The notes below the pieces were generated by a model, which saw only the letters and a program-made list of their open reading frames with translations, searched no databases and was not told where the DNA came from. From the NCBI RefSeq assembly GCF_963855985.1, contig NC_087104.1, positions 11,532,001-11,596,000 on the forward strand: a stretch of 64,000 nt of DNA. The letters run 5' to 3'. Source of the DNA: Ostrinia nubilalis (Eukaryota > Arthropoda > Insecta > Lepidoptera > Crambidae). The position numbers and the translations under genes were made by a program. Of this stretch, positions 1-10,247 are shown piece after piece. Within the stretch, counting starts at the first letter, position 1, and each line of letters begins with the position of its first letter.

Positions 1-1323
1 CTTTCTAATGGCTTATTTTTACACTATGTTGTTACTGTTTTACTTACTGCCCACACAAGCCAGAAAGTGGTATCTCATTTATAAAATCACTCCTTGGCTT
101 ATTAAGGCAGTTTAAGCACCTGACGGTATAAAGTTTTTGATTATAGTGAAGCTCTATTTTCAAATCTTTAAGATGTGTTCAATAATTTAAGCGTTTATCA
201 CATATTTCTGCTCTAAAATTTCTTTTCCATTAACTTGATGAATACTGATTTCTTCGTTTTAAGTTCGTCCAATAAATTATTCAATTTGAAATTTTTGAGA
301 TGGATTTATGTTATAACCTGAAGTTGGCTTTTTTGAATTAGTAACTTCAAATTAATGTTAAACTTAATACAATAGTTTATTAAAGTAAATGTGTTACTTA
401 CATAACCTTTTCTTTGATGTATTATTTTAAAATAGTATTTAATACTTTTTTTAATACATAATGGCAATATGAATTACTCAAGAATAAATCAAGTCAGTTG
501 TGAGTAATTATACTGTAGTTTCATTTTTATAAGGTTGAAATGCATATTTAATTAGCTAAAATTAGTGATCGTGTTAATAATATAAGTGCATCTGTTGCAG
601 AAATGCATTTTTGTTTGGCACATATTTTGCAGTTTGAGATGAATTTTGTTGTTATTGGGAACTGAAAAACAATGTTTTTAGTTGTTAACCCCTGACCTCA
701 TATGCTTGTTTTTTTGTTTCTTACTGAACACTATGAATATTATTAGTTTCTACTAATCTCATCAACTGATTAATGAAAATTGATTGAACAGAAGTGATGT
801 ATGTAATAAATAAATAGAAAGAAATAATTCATATCAGTAACTTTACATAAACCTATAGACAGCATTATTAATAATGAACTGGAGAAGTTAATGATTGTCT
901 GAAAGGGATTGTTGATTTTAGTGAAAAAATAAAACACCACATTGACTGAAAAATAACTTTATTCTAGTTATACTTATCTCACAATTTGCAGTAACTGTTC
1001 ATAAGCTGCAAACAAATGTTAGGTTTTGATGTACCTAATGGAATTATTCTTATTTTTTTTAGTGATATCTTACCTAACTATCACCGAATAGTCACTAGAC
1101 CAAGTTCTCTAAAAAGCTTCTGACATCATTTTCTCAAACTATTTAACTGTCTGTTAATACAAATCAATAGTTATAAGTCTAAAAACTATGAGAAATGTAG
1201 AGAACTGTCCAAGTTATACAACAATGTATTCTTTAAAATAAAAATTAAGATTTATCCAGCTCTGAAGTCGTAATTAATTATGTAAAAAATATCCTTAAAA
1301 CATCCAAAGTTTTAACATTTATT
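1..1323. other. AT-rich non-coding DNA 3' of SPS1
   Basis: I see no supported gene here. The DNA is AT-rich with many T and A runs and no long reading frame with coding character. It lies downstream of the minus-strand SPS1 gene, so the part nearest 1323 is probably its 3' UTR. A minus-strand AATAAA lies at 1318-1323, overlapping the end of the stop region, and another at about 957-962. Either could be the poly(A) signal. Confidence 0.5.
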
Positions 1324-2532
1324 TTAATCCTTGGCGGGCACTTCAATAACTCGGGGCTTGTCGATGATACGGGCAGTACGGTTGCCCTTCTCAACAATAC
1401 CAATGATCCAGGCTTGGTAGCCCTCCTGCTTTTCAATATCTTTGCAGTAGGCAGCCGCCTGCTCTCTTGGAAGACAGATGAGGAGCCCGCCAGAAGTCTC
1501 TGGGGCATGTCCTTGAAGCAACTGGAACATGTTTCCACATGCCTTGGCCACAGCAGCCATCTTGGCTATAACAGGCAAGTTATGAATAACAAATGAAACC
1601 TCATTCTTTTGGTGTGATGCTAAGTTTTGTGCATGGCCAAGTAAACCAAATCCAGTGACGTCAGTAGAACCATGAGCATTGTACTTGTGCATCAACCTGG
1701 CAGCAATGCGATTAAGTCTGCTCATAGAATCCATTGCACGATGATACGCTTTTCTTACATCCTCTTCGGACACAACCAACTTGATCCGATTCCAACGCTC
1801 AGGCTGGTCTAGCCATTGATGAGCATTTACAGCTACTTGCGTACCCAGGGGCTTCGTCAGTACCAAGACATCGCCCATCACAGCATTATCAGGAACAATA
1901 TACTCATTGGGTTGGCAAATTGTAGTTGCAACCCCTCCAATGGTGCACCACGGGTTGATGACAGTCTGGCCTCCTGTAACTGAAGTTCCAGCTTCTAGCG
2001 CAGAATCCTTAAATCCACGCATTATCAGGGGGATGACGACGTCGCGTTCCTTCTCAGTCATCTTTGTAGACACTCCAAGCAGCATCAACATGTTGTCACA
2101 TTCAGTTACACCCATCGCGTAAAGGTCGCTCAATACGTTAGCACATGCGATCTTACCCATCATGTAGGGGTCATCGACTAATGGGTAGAAGAAATCGGTT
2201 GTTTGGACCAAACAGAGGCCACCGTGCCTTAGCGGCGTCACCGAGCAATCCAAGCCGATGCCGATGCGCGGTATCGCAACATGCATAAATTGGTCTTGGT
2301 CCTGTTGAGAGTAGTCCTGTTGCAGCGACTCCACCAGTTTACCCAAAACATCTTGAGGTACCTTGCAGCTTCTTCCTTTTAGATCAGCAAATCGTGTCAA
2401 ACGAAAACTAGCTTCCAAGTCGTGAGCCACCGGGTCGAATGGCCGACGCAGAGCCAAAGCGTTAGGGTTACCGGCCATCTCTAGTTGTGCCGCAGCTAAT
2501 GAATCTTGTGCTACACTAGACTGATACGACAT
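1324..2532 (-). CDS. SelD: Selenophosphate synthetase, SPS1 type (Arg at the Sec position), single exon
   Basis: Encodes 402 aa. ATP-dependent selenophosphate synthetases make selenophosphate from selenide, but SPS1-type paralogues with neither Sec nor Cys are not thought to do this and are kept even in insects without selenoproteins. The active-site motif near residues 52-57 reads K-G-R-S-C-K, with Arg54 where SPS2 has Sec or Cys and the following invariant Lys57 kept. The ATP-binding motifs T-D-F-F-Y-P, T-G-G-Q-T and [10 protein letters not shown] are present, and length matches the family (about 390-400 aa). I chose the ATG at 2532; the frame opens five codons earlier but only with TTG. 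No intron interrupts it. It is divergent from the Dah-like gene, with about 770 bp between the two starts. Family assignment is secure from the motifs; loss of selenophosphate synthesis is inferred from the Arg. Confidence 0.96.
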   Translation of the reverse strand: MSYQSSVAQDSLAAAQLEMAGNPNALALRRPFDPVAHDLEASFRLTRFADLKGRSCKVPQDVLGKLVESLQQDYSQQDQDQFMHVAIPRIGIGLDCSVTPLRHGGLCLVQTTDFFYPLVDDPYMMGKIACANVLSDLYAMGVTECDNMLMLLGVSTKMTEKERDVVIPLIMRGFKDSALEAGTSVTGGQTVINPWCTIGGVATTICQPNEYIVPDNAVMGDVLVLTKPLGTQVAVNAHQWLDQPERWNRIKLVVSEEDVRKAYHRAMDSMSRLNRIAARLMHKYNAHGSTDVTGFGLLGHAQNLASHQKNEVSFVIHNLPVIAKMAAVAKACGNMFQLLQGHAPETSGGLLICLPREQAAAYCKDIEKQEGYQAWIIGIVEKGNRTARIIDKPRVIEVPAKD

Positions 2533-3304
2533 ATTACACAAAAACAAAACAATATTATGGTTGGCGTGGAGGTATAACTGACTAAAATATTAAAAGTGCA
2601 CACGCCGCCAAATGACGCTTGCAAAATGGCGTCATTTACAAAGAGAAAATGGAAGCACAAATTGCATTATTATCTAAAATTCTGATTGGTCGTTAGTAAA
2701 TGTAAATAACAAAGCTCGCGCTCTGATTGGCTAAAATGACAACCACTTCTACAGTGACAGGAGAAAACATACTGCTGCTGTTTGTAAGTACGTTCCTTTT
2801 CACGATAGTAATTTAAATTTATTTAAAAAATAATATGTAGCAAATTATTATAATAATTGAAAATGAGAAGAATAATGTAAATAAATATTAATGTTGTGAT
2901 AAGTTGTATCAAACAATCAAGCTTTTTTGATTGAAAGTTATTTTTTTGATATTAGTGTATGTGTACAAGTCGCCATGGCCTTCACTTAAAAAAAAACAAA
3001 TAAAGACCAGCGAGCGGCTCAGCGTCGTATTTTGCTGCGTTGTTATTGGCTGTATAGCAATAAATTTTTGGAAAACCAATCAAATTGTAAGGTCATCGCT
3101 CCTCCATTGGACAGATTTTATTACAAACCTTTTTGATTGGTCACAATCTATCAAACTTTGGAATGTAGAATTTTGAAAAGTGGCAGATTTTTTTGAATAA
3201 TTTACGGCAGTTGAATTAATTTTATGTGCTTTCGAAGTTCATGTTTACTGAATAAAACTAATAATTGTTAAATTAAATAATGATGATCTCGTAAAATAAT
3301 TAAA
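2533..3304. promoter_or_regulatory. Divergent promoter region between SPS1 and the Dah-like gene
   Basis: Both flanking genes start outward from this 772-bp interval. It contains six CCAAT/ATTGG pentamers: 2685-2689, 2726-2730, 3045-3049, 3076-3080, 3106-3110 and 3136-3140, several in the form GATTGG. Such clusters are typical binding sites of NF-Y. A perfect short inverted repeat (AAATGACGC with GCGTCATTT) sits at about 2610-2638, close to the SPS1 start. No TATA box is obvious. That the interval drives both genes is inferred from layout. Confidence 0.5.
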
Positions 3305-6300
3305 ATGGCTTTAAACAATTGGAAGAAGGTGGAAAACGAAGTTGGTTATCCGTGTTATGTAGAGTGAGTAATAAACTAACACACTTTCACTGATGTTTTG
3401 TAAGCATTTCAAGTTTTGTAAGGATAAAGCAATGTAAGAAAATATTTTTAATTTATTATAGTGAAGCGACAGGCAAGCAGCAGTATGACCATCCAGAGTT
3501 TCAGAAGATTATTCAATCACTGAAAGAGTATGATGACATAAAATATAGTGTTTACAAAATTGCTTTCAAGATTACTGCTCTACAAAAACACTTGCGCGGT
3601 AAGTTGAATAAATTATTATACTTAAAAATATATGCCTTACGCCTGTGTTAAAAGAGTAGAAAATTCTAGCCAATAATGTGGTGTTTACAAAGTTATGTAA
3701 GTTACTTCTTCTTGTTTTCAGTTCCTCCTTTGCGCATAAGTTCAGGCGTGTTCGCACGTCACCAGCTCAGCCTTTCTGAGAGCAGTTTGTCCCTAGACAC
3801 TGCGGAATTAGAAGCTGTGCTAGCCGACATATACTTTGCAGCAGAGAAGGAAGGCCTCTTTAGCGGGGATGTTGACTTGACTGTGGATTTATTGATCAAT
3901 TTACTATTGAATGTTTATGACAAGTAAGTATACTACTGAATACTGTTATTGTAAGATTAAGAACTATAGGTACCTAATGGCACTGACGATTATAATAATA
4001 ATATCCTCAAAATTTTAAGCAGTGTGTAATTTTGGCTAATAAAATAGCAAAGATATTGTATTTGTCCTATTTTTGGTTACAAAATCTTTTTAATGTTCAA
4101 AATTTTTATATTGATGAAGAACAAAATAAATAAAAGAAAAATCTTTCTCCATTCAAAATGAAAATCTATCTGCACCTACAAACTTGAAATTTGGCAGGTA
4201 GGTTTCTTATAGAGTGTGGACATCCACTAATAACGGATTTTACGAAACTCCACCCCTAGAAAACGGGGTCCACGAAGTCGCGCTCAAGCGGCCGCTGGAT
4301 TGAATATTTGTCAAAATAGTTGATTTATTTTTACAGAGACAGAAAAGAGCCTGTCAGAGTTCTAGCCGCCAAAACGCTTCTAATCGTACTGAGTGAGGAG
4401 CCAGCGTCCGACAAATGGGCAGCGCTCGCCAACTGTTCTGCAGACCACAACGGGTGCGTCTCGCCGCGACGGTTGTTCGCGTTGTTGACACATATCACTG
4501 CGCTGCCAGCGTACCTCGGCTGTGCAGCGGAGAACCTGCAGGCTGACGTGGATGCCTGCTTTGATAAGGTATTGTTGTAACTTACGAGTATCATGATTGA
4601 GTTTCAGATTTAAGCTTTTTAAAGCACTAAATGAAAGGCATTCCAACAAATCAGACCAAATGTTAGCACTAACTAGTTGGTACCAACTGTATAGTAAGTA
4701 AGGTCCTATAACTTGTTTGTGGGTAAGACAGTGAGTAGTGACGCCAACCGGTGAGCGTTGAAGCGGTAGTAGAACTATCGCATTTGCAGGCACCAGGATG
4801 GCGTCACTGAAGAGTAAAGTCCTATCTCTTGTCAGTGGTGCCAGCTAAAGCCCGGTCTCTGAGCAAAAGTCCAATGACCCCAAGCTACCCATCCTTATCG
4901 CTCGCGCGTAATTATATTGCTGTCGCGACAGTGCGACGGGCGCCCGCAGTGAGTGTGCGAGCGCGACAGCAACATAATTACGCGCGAGCGATAAGGGTGG
5001 GTAGCTTGGGGTCATTGGACAAAATTCTATGTGCTCGGCGACCAGACTATAGTATAAGGCTAGGCGAGTGCCTATGTTGTGCTCTGACTTTGTCGCATGC
5101 AACATCACAGAGAGAAAGAAAGAAAAAAATACAGTCAATGTCTTTCTTTTTTTCTCTCTATGATGTTGCAGAAGAGACAGATGTACTGTTACGGTAACAA
5201 AGTCACGCCTGGGTCAAAACTATAGCCCTTATTATGTTAAATATTCCAGAGCGCTGGCATGCTCGGTGTCAGCTCCCGATCAGTGGCGGAGTGGGGCGTG
5301 CAACACTGCGCCACAGCGCGCTGGCTGCCGCTTTTACACCGCGTAGTGGTCAGCAGAAACAGCGCTAACGTCAGCGCTACTTGCGCTGCGTGTACGCAGC
5401 CTCTTATACAGGTATAACCTTTTTTTTCTTACCCAGGAAAATGTCATAAGAAGCGGCTTGAGTCCACTAAAAACCTGGGTTGTTCCCTCTGCCGCTTAGT
5501 GGTTAGTGGTCAGTGTGCTTTTAAACACGTCTTCCTTCCACCACGCCTAGACACCACACTTGAGCGTACCTAGGGTCAACCCTGCCTGGGAAATGCAGCT
5601 GCCGCACTGCATTGTATGCTCTACATACCTTATGTTTCTGTTATTTAAACTGTGCATTTATACATGTCTCCTTTCCACTACTTCAGGACACCATAACCTT
5701 ATGTGTGTGTTAATAAAATAAACTGCTTTGATAAATCTATCAATGATTGTAATCACACCCACTGTCATTTAGTATTTCCCCAAAATATACTTGAAAAGTA
5801 AATGTGTAGAAAAAACATTCTTTTTGTTTCAGGTTCTCAAGTTTAAATGCTCCAAATGTCATGAGGTTTACTTCTGTGAGAAATGCTACTTGTATGACAA
5901 AGATCTGACGAGTGTTAGTGGGCACAAGAAGACACATTTAGTACATGAAATCCTGGACGGAGAAGTTAGTACACTTTTTAAACTAATTTCAAACAATTTT
6001 TGTAAATGATTCAGTATTTTGTTGTCATAAAGTTTTATGTTTTCACGTATAAACCACTAAACCATTTATAACCAGTTTTTGTTAGAGATAGATTAGAACT
6101 TGGAAATTACTTCATCATTATCATCATCATCATTCAGCCACAGGACGTCCACTGCTGAACATAGGCCTCCCACAATGATTTTCATATCGCGCGGTTGGTA
6201 GCGGCCTGCATCCTGGCCTGCTACTTATTTTGACTTTTATCTATATTTACCTTCTTTCAGATAAAACCCGCTCAATGCCTAGGCTTCATCAAAGGCATGA

Positions 6301-9184
6301 AGCGTTTCTTCTTCTGCACCCGGACTAAGAAGAAACAAATATCCAAAAAGGGCTCTAAGAAGAGTATAGATAAGGTCGAAAATCACACGTTGCGGCGTAA
6401 GAAGGAGGGTAAACCTGCGATGTTCACGTCAACCGTTGGCAAGGCGTCCGGCAACGGTGGGAATAATCCAGCTTCGTTGCTCCAAGATATCATTAATCAG
6501 CTGGAAACGCAGAACAAGTGAGTTTTATTGAATTAACAATCAAAAGAATTATGTTTAACAACCTCTGTGGTCTAGTGGATAGCCAGTTCCTCCGTGGTTG
6601 AGGATTCCGGGTGAAGCTCGCTTCCACCTTCGGCCTGATCATCACTTACCATCAGGTGAGATACAGGCCAAGAGCTTCCTCGTTGTGGATAAAAAAAAAG
6701 TGGTGAATTTCTGAACGATGTAATCTAAACAACTAGCTTTTGGCCGCGATTTGCCCACGTGGATTTATGCCTGTCACTCAGGAATAATTTAGCTCTCAGT
6801 AAATATCTATCCACCAGTCATTCCAGTTGAAACTTTCGATGTCACTTGTTGCATAAATAACTCTTATAATAAAATGATGATGATGAAATGACTAGAAATA
6901 GAAAACGAATTGGAATGAACTTCGACCGTGTTTTGAAATGTTTCAATACAAAATTTCCATTGTGATTTCAGAGCTTTAAAAGATCTTTCAAGTCATCTGA
7001 GCAGTATATCCAAGGAACCGCAGGAAGACGAGCTCAAGGCAAAGGTTGACGCGCACTGGGCGCATATATCGACTCAAATTAGCAGGCTGAAGGCGTTACG
7101 AGTAAGTATGAAAATTGAGAAATAGGTGCGCTTAGATCTTAACGCCTACCTTAGGGACAGAAGTTGGGTTGCTTAAGTGCAAAAAAGATCGAATCAAGTC
7201 AATGTTATTGATCAATTTGATCTATTTTCTGCATAAACTTTGATCATGTATTGGCCTGATACAGGATTTGTTCCAAAATGCTGGATTCTCTTCTTGCCGG
7301 GCTAGGATACGCGCCGTGATATACTATTATCCATGATTTTAGACGTTAAAATGTATCAGATTATGGCGTAAAATCGATAAAATGATGCGATAAACGCTTA
7401 TCGCGGCGTGCATCCCAGGCCTACCGGTTAGGAAAACTAATTTCCATTGCATTTGTGGTGATAGATATTCTAAAATGTAATTTCTAATCCAGGAAAACCT
7501 ATCATCATCACCGCCTACCCTTCCTCTCGAATCTCAAAAGACAGAAAAAGTGGAACGTCCTCAAGCGTTCGACCTCTTCAGTCCCATACCAGTCGTCGAG
7601 GAAAAGCAGTCAAAAGTCACCGAGAACATGAAAAATCAGCCCCGAGTGTTGAGTCTGGATTCTGGAAACTTCTCCGTGGCTTCCAAACAGACGGATCTGC
7701 TGACGGTGTCTGGGGATGCTTTGAAGCCTGTGGTGGTGCATAATACGTGCGATACTATATCTACTGTGTCTATGAATGATATCACGCATTGGTACAATGG
7801 TGAGATTTTTTTCTGTCTTAGAGTTAGAAGAACAACATAAAAATAAGATAACAGTTTCAAGCATTGAAATTGTTTTTATTCATATTATTATGCAAAAATC
7901 AGTAAGTTAGTCTCCACTGCAGGAGTATGACCCACTCTAATTTGCCAGAGAAAAAGGAGGATGAAGCCTAGGCGCAGACCATCGATTTTTCATCGGCCGA
8001 TAGCTTAGTCGGGCATGTATGGAAGTGCGCACATTACACCGATTTGATTTGGCCGATTCTTCATAAAATTTGAAATCGGGCACAACTATCGGCCAACTAA
8101 AAATCGGTGGTCTGCGCCTAGTCTTAGCCTACACTCTTTATAAAGGCCTGATGTTCGCATATTAGCTGCCTCATACGACATTCACGGGAATAGTGGGGTT
8201 CTATTCTTCTCTATAAGGCGATTATCACACTGCGCCGCGCTCCGCCGCGGTACGCGGGACGACAGATTTAATCAATGTATGTAGGCAATGTTTAGACCCT
8301 TTTATCAACTTTATTTAAATTCATTCACAGAACAAGAGTCAGTAATGAAGTCTCAAGCAGCAAGATTAGACAACAACCAGTCCATCTCGGCCACGGAGCA
8401 GAAATACGCAGCAGATATCCGCAGCGTGGCGTCCAGCAACGACAAGATGAAGGAACTCAATGCTGACCTGGATACTGTTCTGGACCGCCTCCAGCAAATA
8501 CTCACTAATAACTTCGCTATGGACGGTGAGTGCCTTCGGGCTCCTAATACAAAATCATCATAATCATCAAACAATATTGAAATCTTATTCTAGACTTCCG
8601 TGGTTTGCGGTTAGCCACAAAAAATGTGGATAAAGGTCGGAAAACGGTAATTTTTTTAAGAGCTCCAACTTTGTTTGTGATCGGACGCCACGGTAAGAAA
8701 GAAAGAAAGAAAGGTACGTGACTTATGCCCGTTTTTACCATCAATCCCTAATTTTTAGGTGACCCATATGGAAACAAAATTCCTGTTATGTATAGGGGTC
8801 ACTTAAAAAATAAGGGTTGATGGTGAAAACGGGCATTTAGTTCTTTACCGTGTTAAGAAGACTACGAGATTTCAAACATTCTGTTTAATAGGTATTTCTA
8901 ATAAAATTGGAACAAAACCTGGGATGATTTGATGATGTCAATGCTGATGAAATAATGCCATGCTCATTCTTTATTGGTAACCTTTGTGTGTCAGTCATTA
9001 CGAACCGCAACCTAACATAATATTTGTTCTAGATCTTCAATTTTTTAACTTTTTTTTTCCAGATTCGTGCTTCGACAACACAGCGTTACGTGAGACAGCC
9101 ACCGAGATGGAAGGCCTTCTGGGTACATTAATACGCGGCGTGGAGCAACGAGCCACGCTCAACGCCACCAAGGGACTCGTGTAG
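3305..9184 (+). CDS. dah: Dystrophin-family protein, Dah/dystrotelin-like (11 exons)
   Basis: Exons by GT..AG sites and frame: 3305-3363, 3462-3598, 3722-3923, 4337-4568, 5250-5411, 5833-5964, 6261-6517, 6972-7101, 7493-7799, 8331-8525, 9063-9184. They sum to 1935 nt (644 aa) with all phases agreeing. Residues 1-35 resemble a WW domain with Trp6 but Tyr instead of the second Trp. About 40-245 is the paired EF-hand region of the dystrophin family. A ZZ zinc finger has ligands C255/C258, C270/C273, C279/C282 and H295/H299. The C-terminal third (about 395-437 and 540-604) looks coiled-coil, with a Ser-rich linker between. In Drosophila, Dah (about 650 aa) is a membrane-associated member needed for furrow and actin organisation in the early embryo. 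Domain order and length fit Dah or dystrotelin better than dystrobrevin, but the paralogue choice is by memory of the family. Introns carry several MITEs, listed separately. Confidence 0.85.
4140..4305. repeat. Interspersed repeat fragment in Dah-like intron 3
   Basis: This stretch (AACTTGAAATTTGGCAGGTA and following, ending in a GC-rich tail near 4260-4300) has the look of a common lepidopteran repeat, probably a Helitron- or SINE-like fragment. The class is recognised from memory only. Confidence 0.35.
4845..5052. mobile_element. Foldback MITE, family 'M2', copy 1
   Basis: A 208-bp near-complete palindrome in Dah-like intron 4. Arms contain GACCCCAAGCTACCCATCC, CTCGCGCGTAATTAT and the outer segment near CTAAAGCCCGGTC. 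The same element occurs at 16464-16680, 17675-24406 (interrupted by BEL) and 30098-30313. Open frames across it on both strands arise from the palindrome and are not genes. Confidence 0.85.
6115..6232 (-). repeat. 3' end fragment of an RTE-like LINE (intron 6)
   Basis: Read on the minus strand it encodes the last codons E-A-Y-V-Q-Q-W-T-S typical of a lepidopteran RTE-like LINE, followed by an ATCATC tail read here as TCATCATCATC. Related 3' ends lie near 15735-15775, 40535-40680, 50880-50970, 52210-52400 and 62070-62110. Confidence 0.6.
6560..6700 (+). repeat. SINE-like repeat with A-rich tail (intron 7)
   Basis: Contains a tRNA A-box-like start (GTGGTCTAGTGG) and ends in an A-run near 6692-6700. 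A second copy of the body (CAGTTCCTCCGTGGTTGAGG to GCCAAGAGCTTCCTCGTTG) lies at 34080-34188, and a decayed tail near 60625-60665. Shared body plus A-tail supports a retroposed SINE. Confidence 0.55.
7301..7424. mobile_element. Degenerate foldback MITE (intron 8)
   Basis: Imperfect inverted ends (GGCTAGGATACGCGCCG versus CGGCGTGCATCCCAGGCC) enclose an AT-rich core with repeated GATAAA/ATCGATA. A related core appears near 9600-9715 after the gene. Confidence 0.4.
7968..8121. mobile_element. Foldback MITE (intron 9)
   Basis: The outer ends CTAGGCGCAGACCATCGATT and AATCGGTGGTCTGCGCCTAG are inverted and near-identical. Inner arms around TCGGCCGATAG and CTATCGGCC are also inverted. Length is 154 bp and it is non-coding. 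Confidence 0.7.
8725..8836. mobile_element. Foldback MITE, family 'M1', copy 1 (intron 10)
   Basis: Arms run from ATGCCCGTTTT inward through CACCATCAATCCCTAATTT and return as their inverse, ending AAAACGGGCAT. Further copies are at 14786-14897 and 16273-16390. Each is about 112-118 bp with a short loop containing AAATTCCTGTTA. Confidence 0.75.
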
Positions 9185-9226
9185 AAAAAAACTAAGGTAC
9201 CTGTGAACGCCACGTTATTATGAACA

Positions 9227-9576
9227 GTGTGCTTACCATGGGGCGTAATGTGAGTTTATGTCAAACTCATTCGATATTGAGTACTTCAAAAATATCTTTG
9301 AAGTTTTTAGTTCTTGAAAGTAGCCTCTAGGGGCGCTGTACAATTTGACTTACATTTAATGTCACTTTTTTACGCAGTCGAAATCGAATGTGGACGTAAA
9401 CTTACACTACGCCCCCATGAGTCCGCTGTTAGTTGTGCTCGTTAGCAAGTGCGTCAAAAAAATCTATGACGTTTTTAGTTCTTGAAAGTAGCCGCTAGGG
9501 GCGCTGTACAATTTGTCTTACATTTAATGTTTTTTTTTAGCGAGTACGCCTAGCATTATACTCATGGTAAGCACAC
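9227..9576. mobile_element. Putative short element with 14-bp TIRs and internal duplication
   Basis: Perfect inverted ends GTGTGCTTACCATG (9227-9240) and its complement (9563-9576) enclose two direct copies of an approximately 80-bp unit (about 9287-9370 and 9460-9540), each with AGTTCTTGAAAGTAGCC and AGGGGCGCTGTACAATTTG. It lies just past the Dah-like stop codon and may be in its 3' UTR. No target-site duplication is obvious, so the mobile call is tentative. Confidence 0.4.
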
Positions 9577-9937
9577 AGCTGGCCAAGGATGTGCGCAATG
9601 ATAAGATTTTATAGATGTTTTTAGAAGACAAATGTTATGGGCTTATCGACTAAAATCGATATAATGCGCCGATAAAACTAGTATAATGACGCGCATTCTA
9701 GGCTAGTAGTAGTGCTTGGAGGCTGCGCAAATGTAGACACTTTTAATCTTCATAATAATCAATAGAGGTCGTTTCATCCACGAAGACGCGTACCACCTGT
9801 TTTTGGGCAAGGAAAGCGCGGGGTGCGGGGAGTTTTTTCCGAGCAATCCGAGCGTCATTATTGTAGTGTGCGTGTGCACTCATGGATAATTTAACGTGTA
9901 CCGATAACGCTCGAACATTAACGGAAAAATGGTGGGG

Positions 9938-10134
9938 TGTTGGAAAGTTAGAAACTTTTTGGTTAAACGCAAGCATGTTTGAATATTTGAATTTGGCACT
10001 CCGCTGTCAATGTAAGGTTTCCAGACTTCTGGATCAGTCACTCGATCTCATGTAGTCTCTGTGTGCTGTATGTTCTAAAATAAATCCGTGGTAATCTTCG
10101 TGGTCTTTTCCTTCTTACGCTCCAATCTCCAACA
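9938..10134 (+). repeat. 5' LTR of the copia element
   Basis: 197 bp, TG..CA, with terminal TGTTGGA/TCCAACA. It contains AAATAAA-type signal sequence at about 10077-10084, likely used for polyadenylation in the 3' copy. Confidence 0.93.
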
Positions 10135-10247
10135 TGGTAGCAGAGCGTGGTTGCAAGAAGTGAAAAGCACCCATATTTCCGCGAAATTGGTAGTACATCG
10201 CGCACTTGGAATTATTACCGTACCGGAAGCGGCGAACGGTATTCAAG

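Noticed and set aside
4829..5197. Overlapping frames of about 100 codons on both strands
   Set aside because: They span the M2 palindrome, and both strands read the same because of the inverted repeat; this lies in a Dah-like intron.
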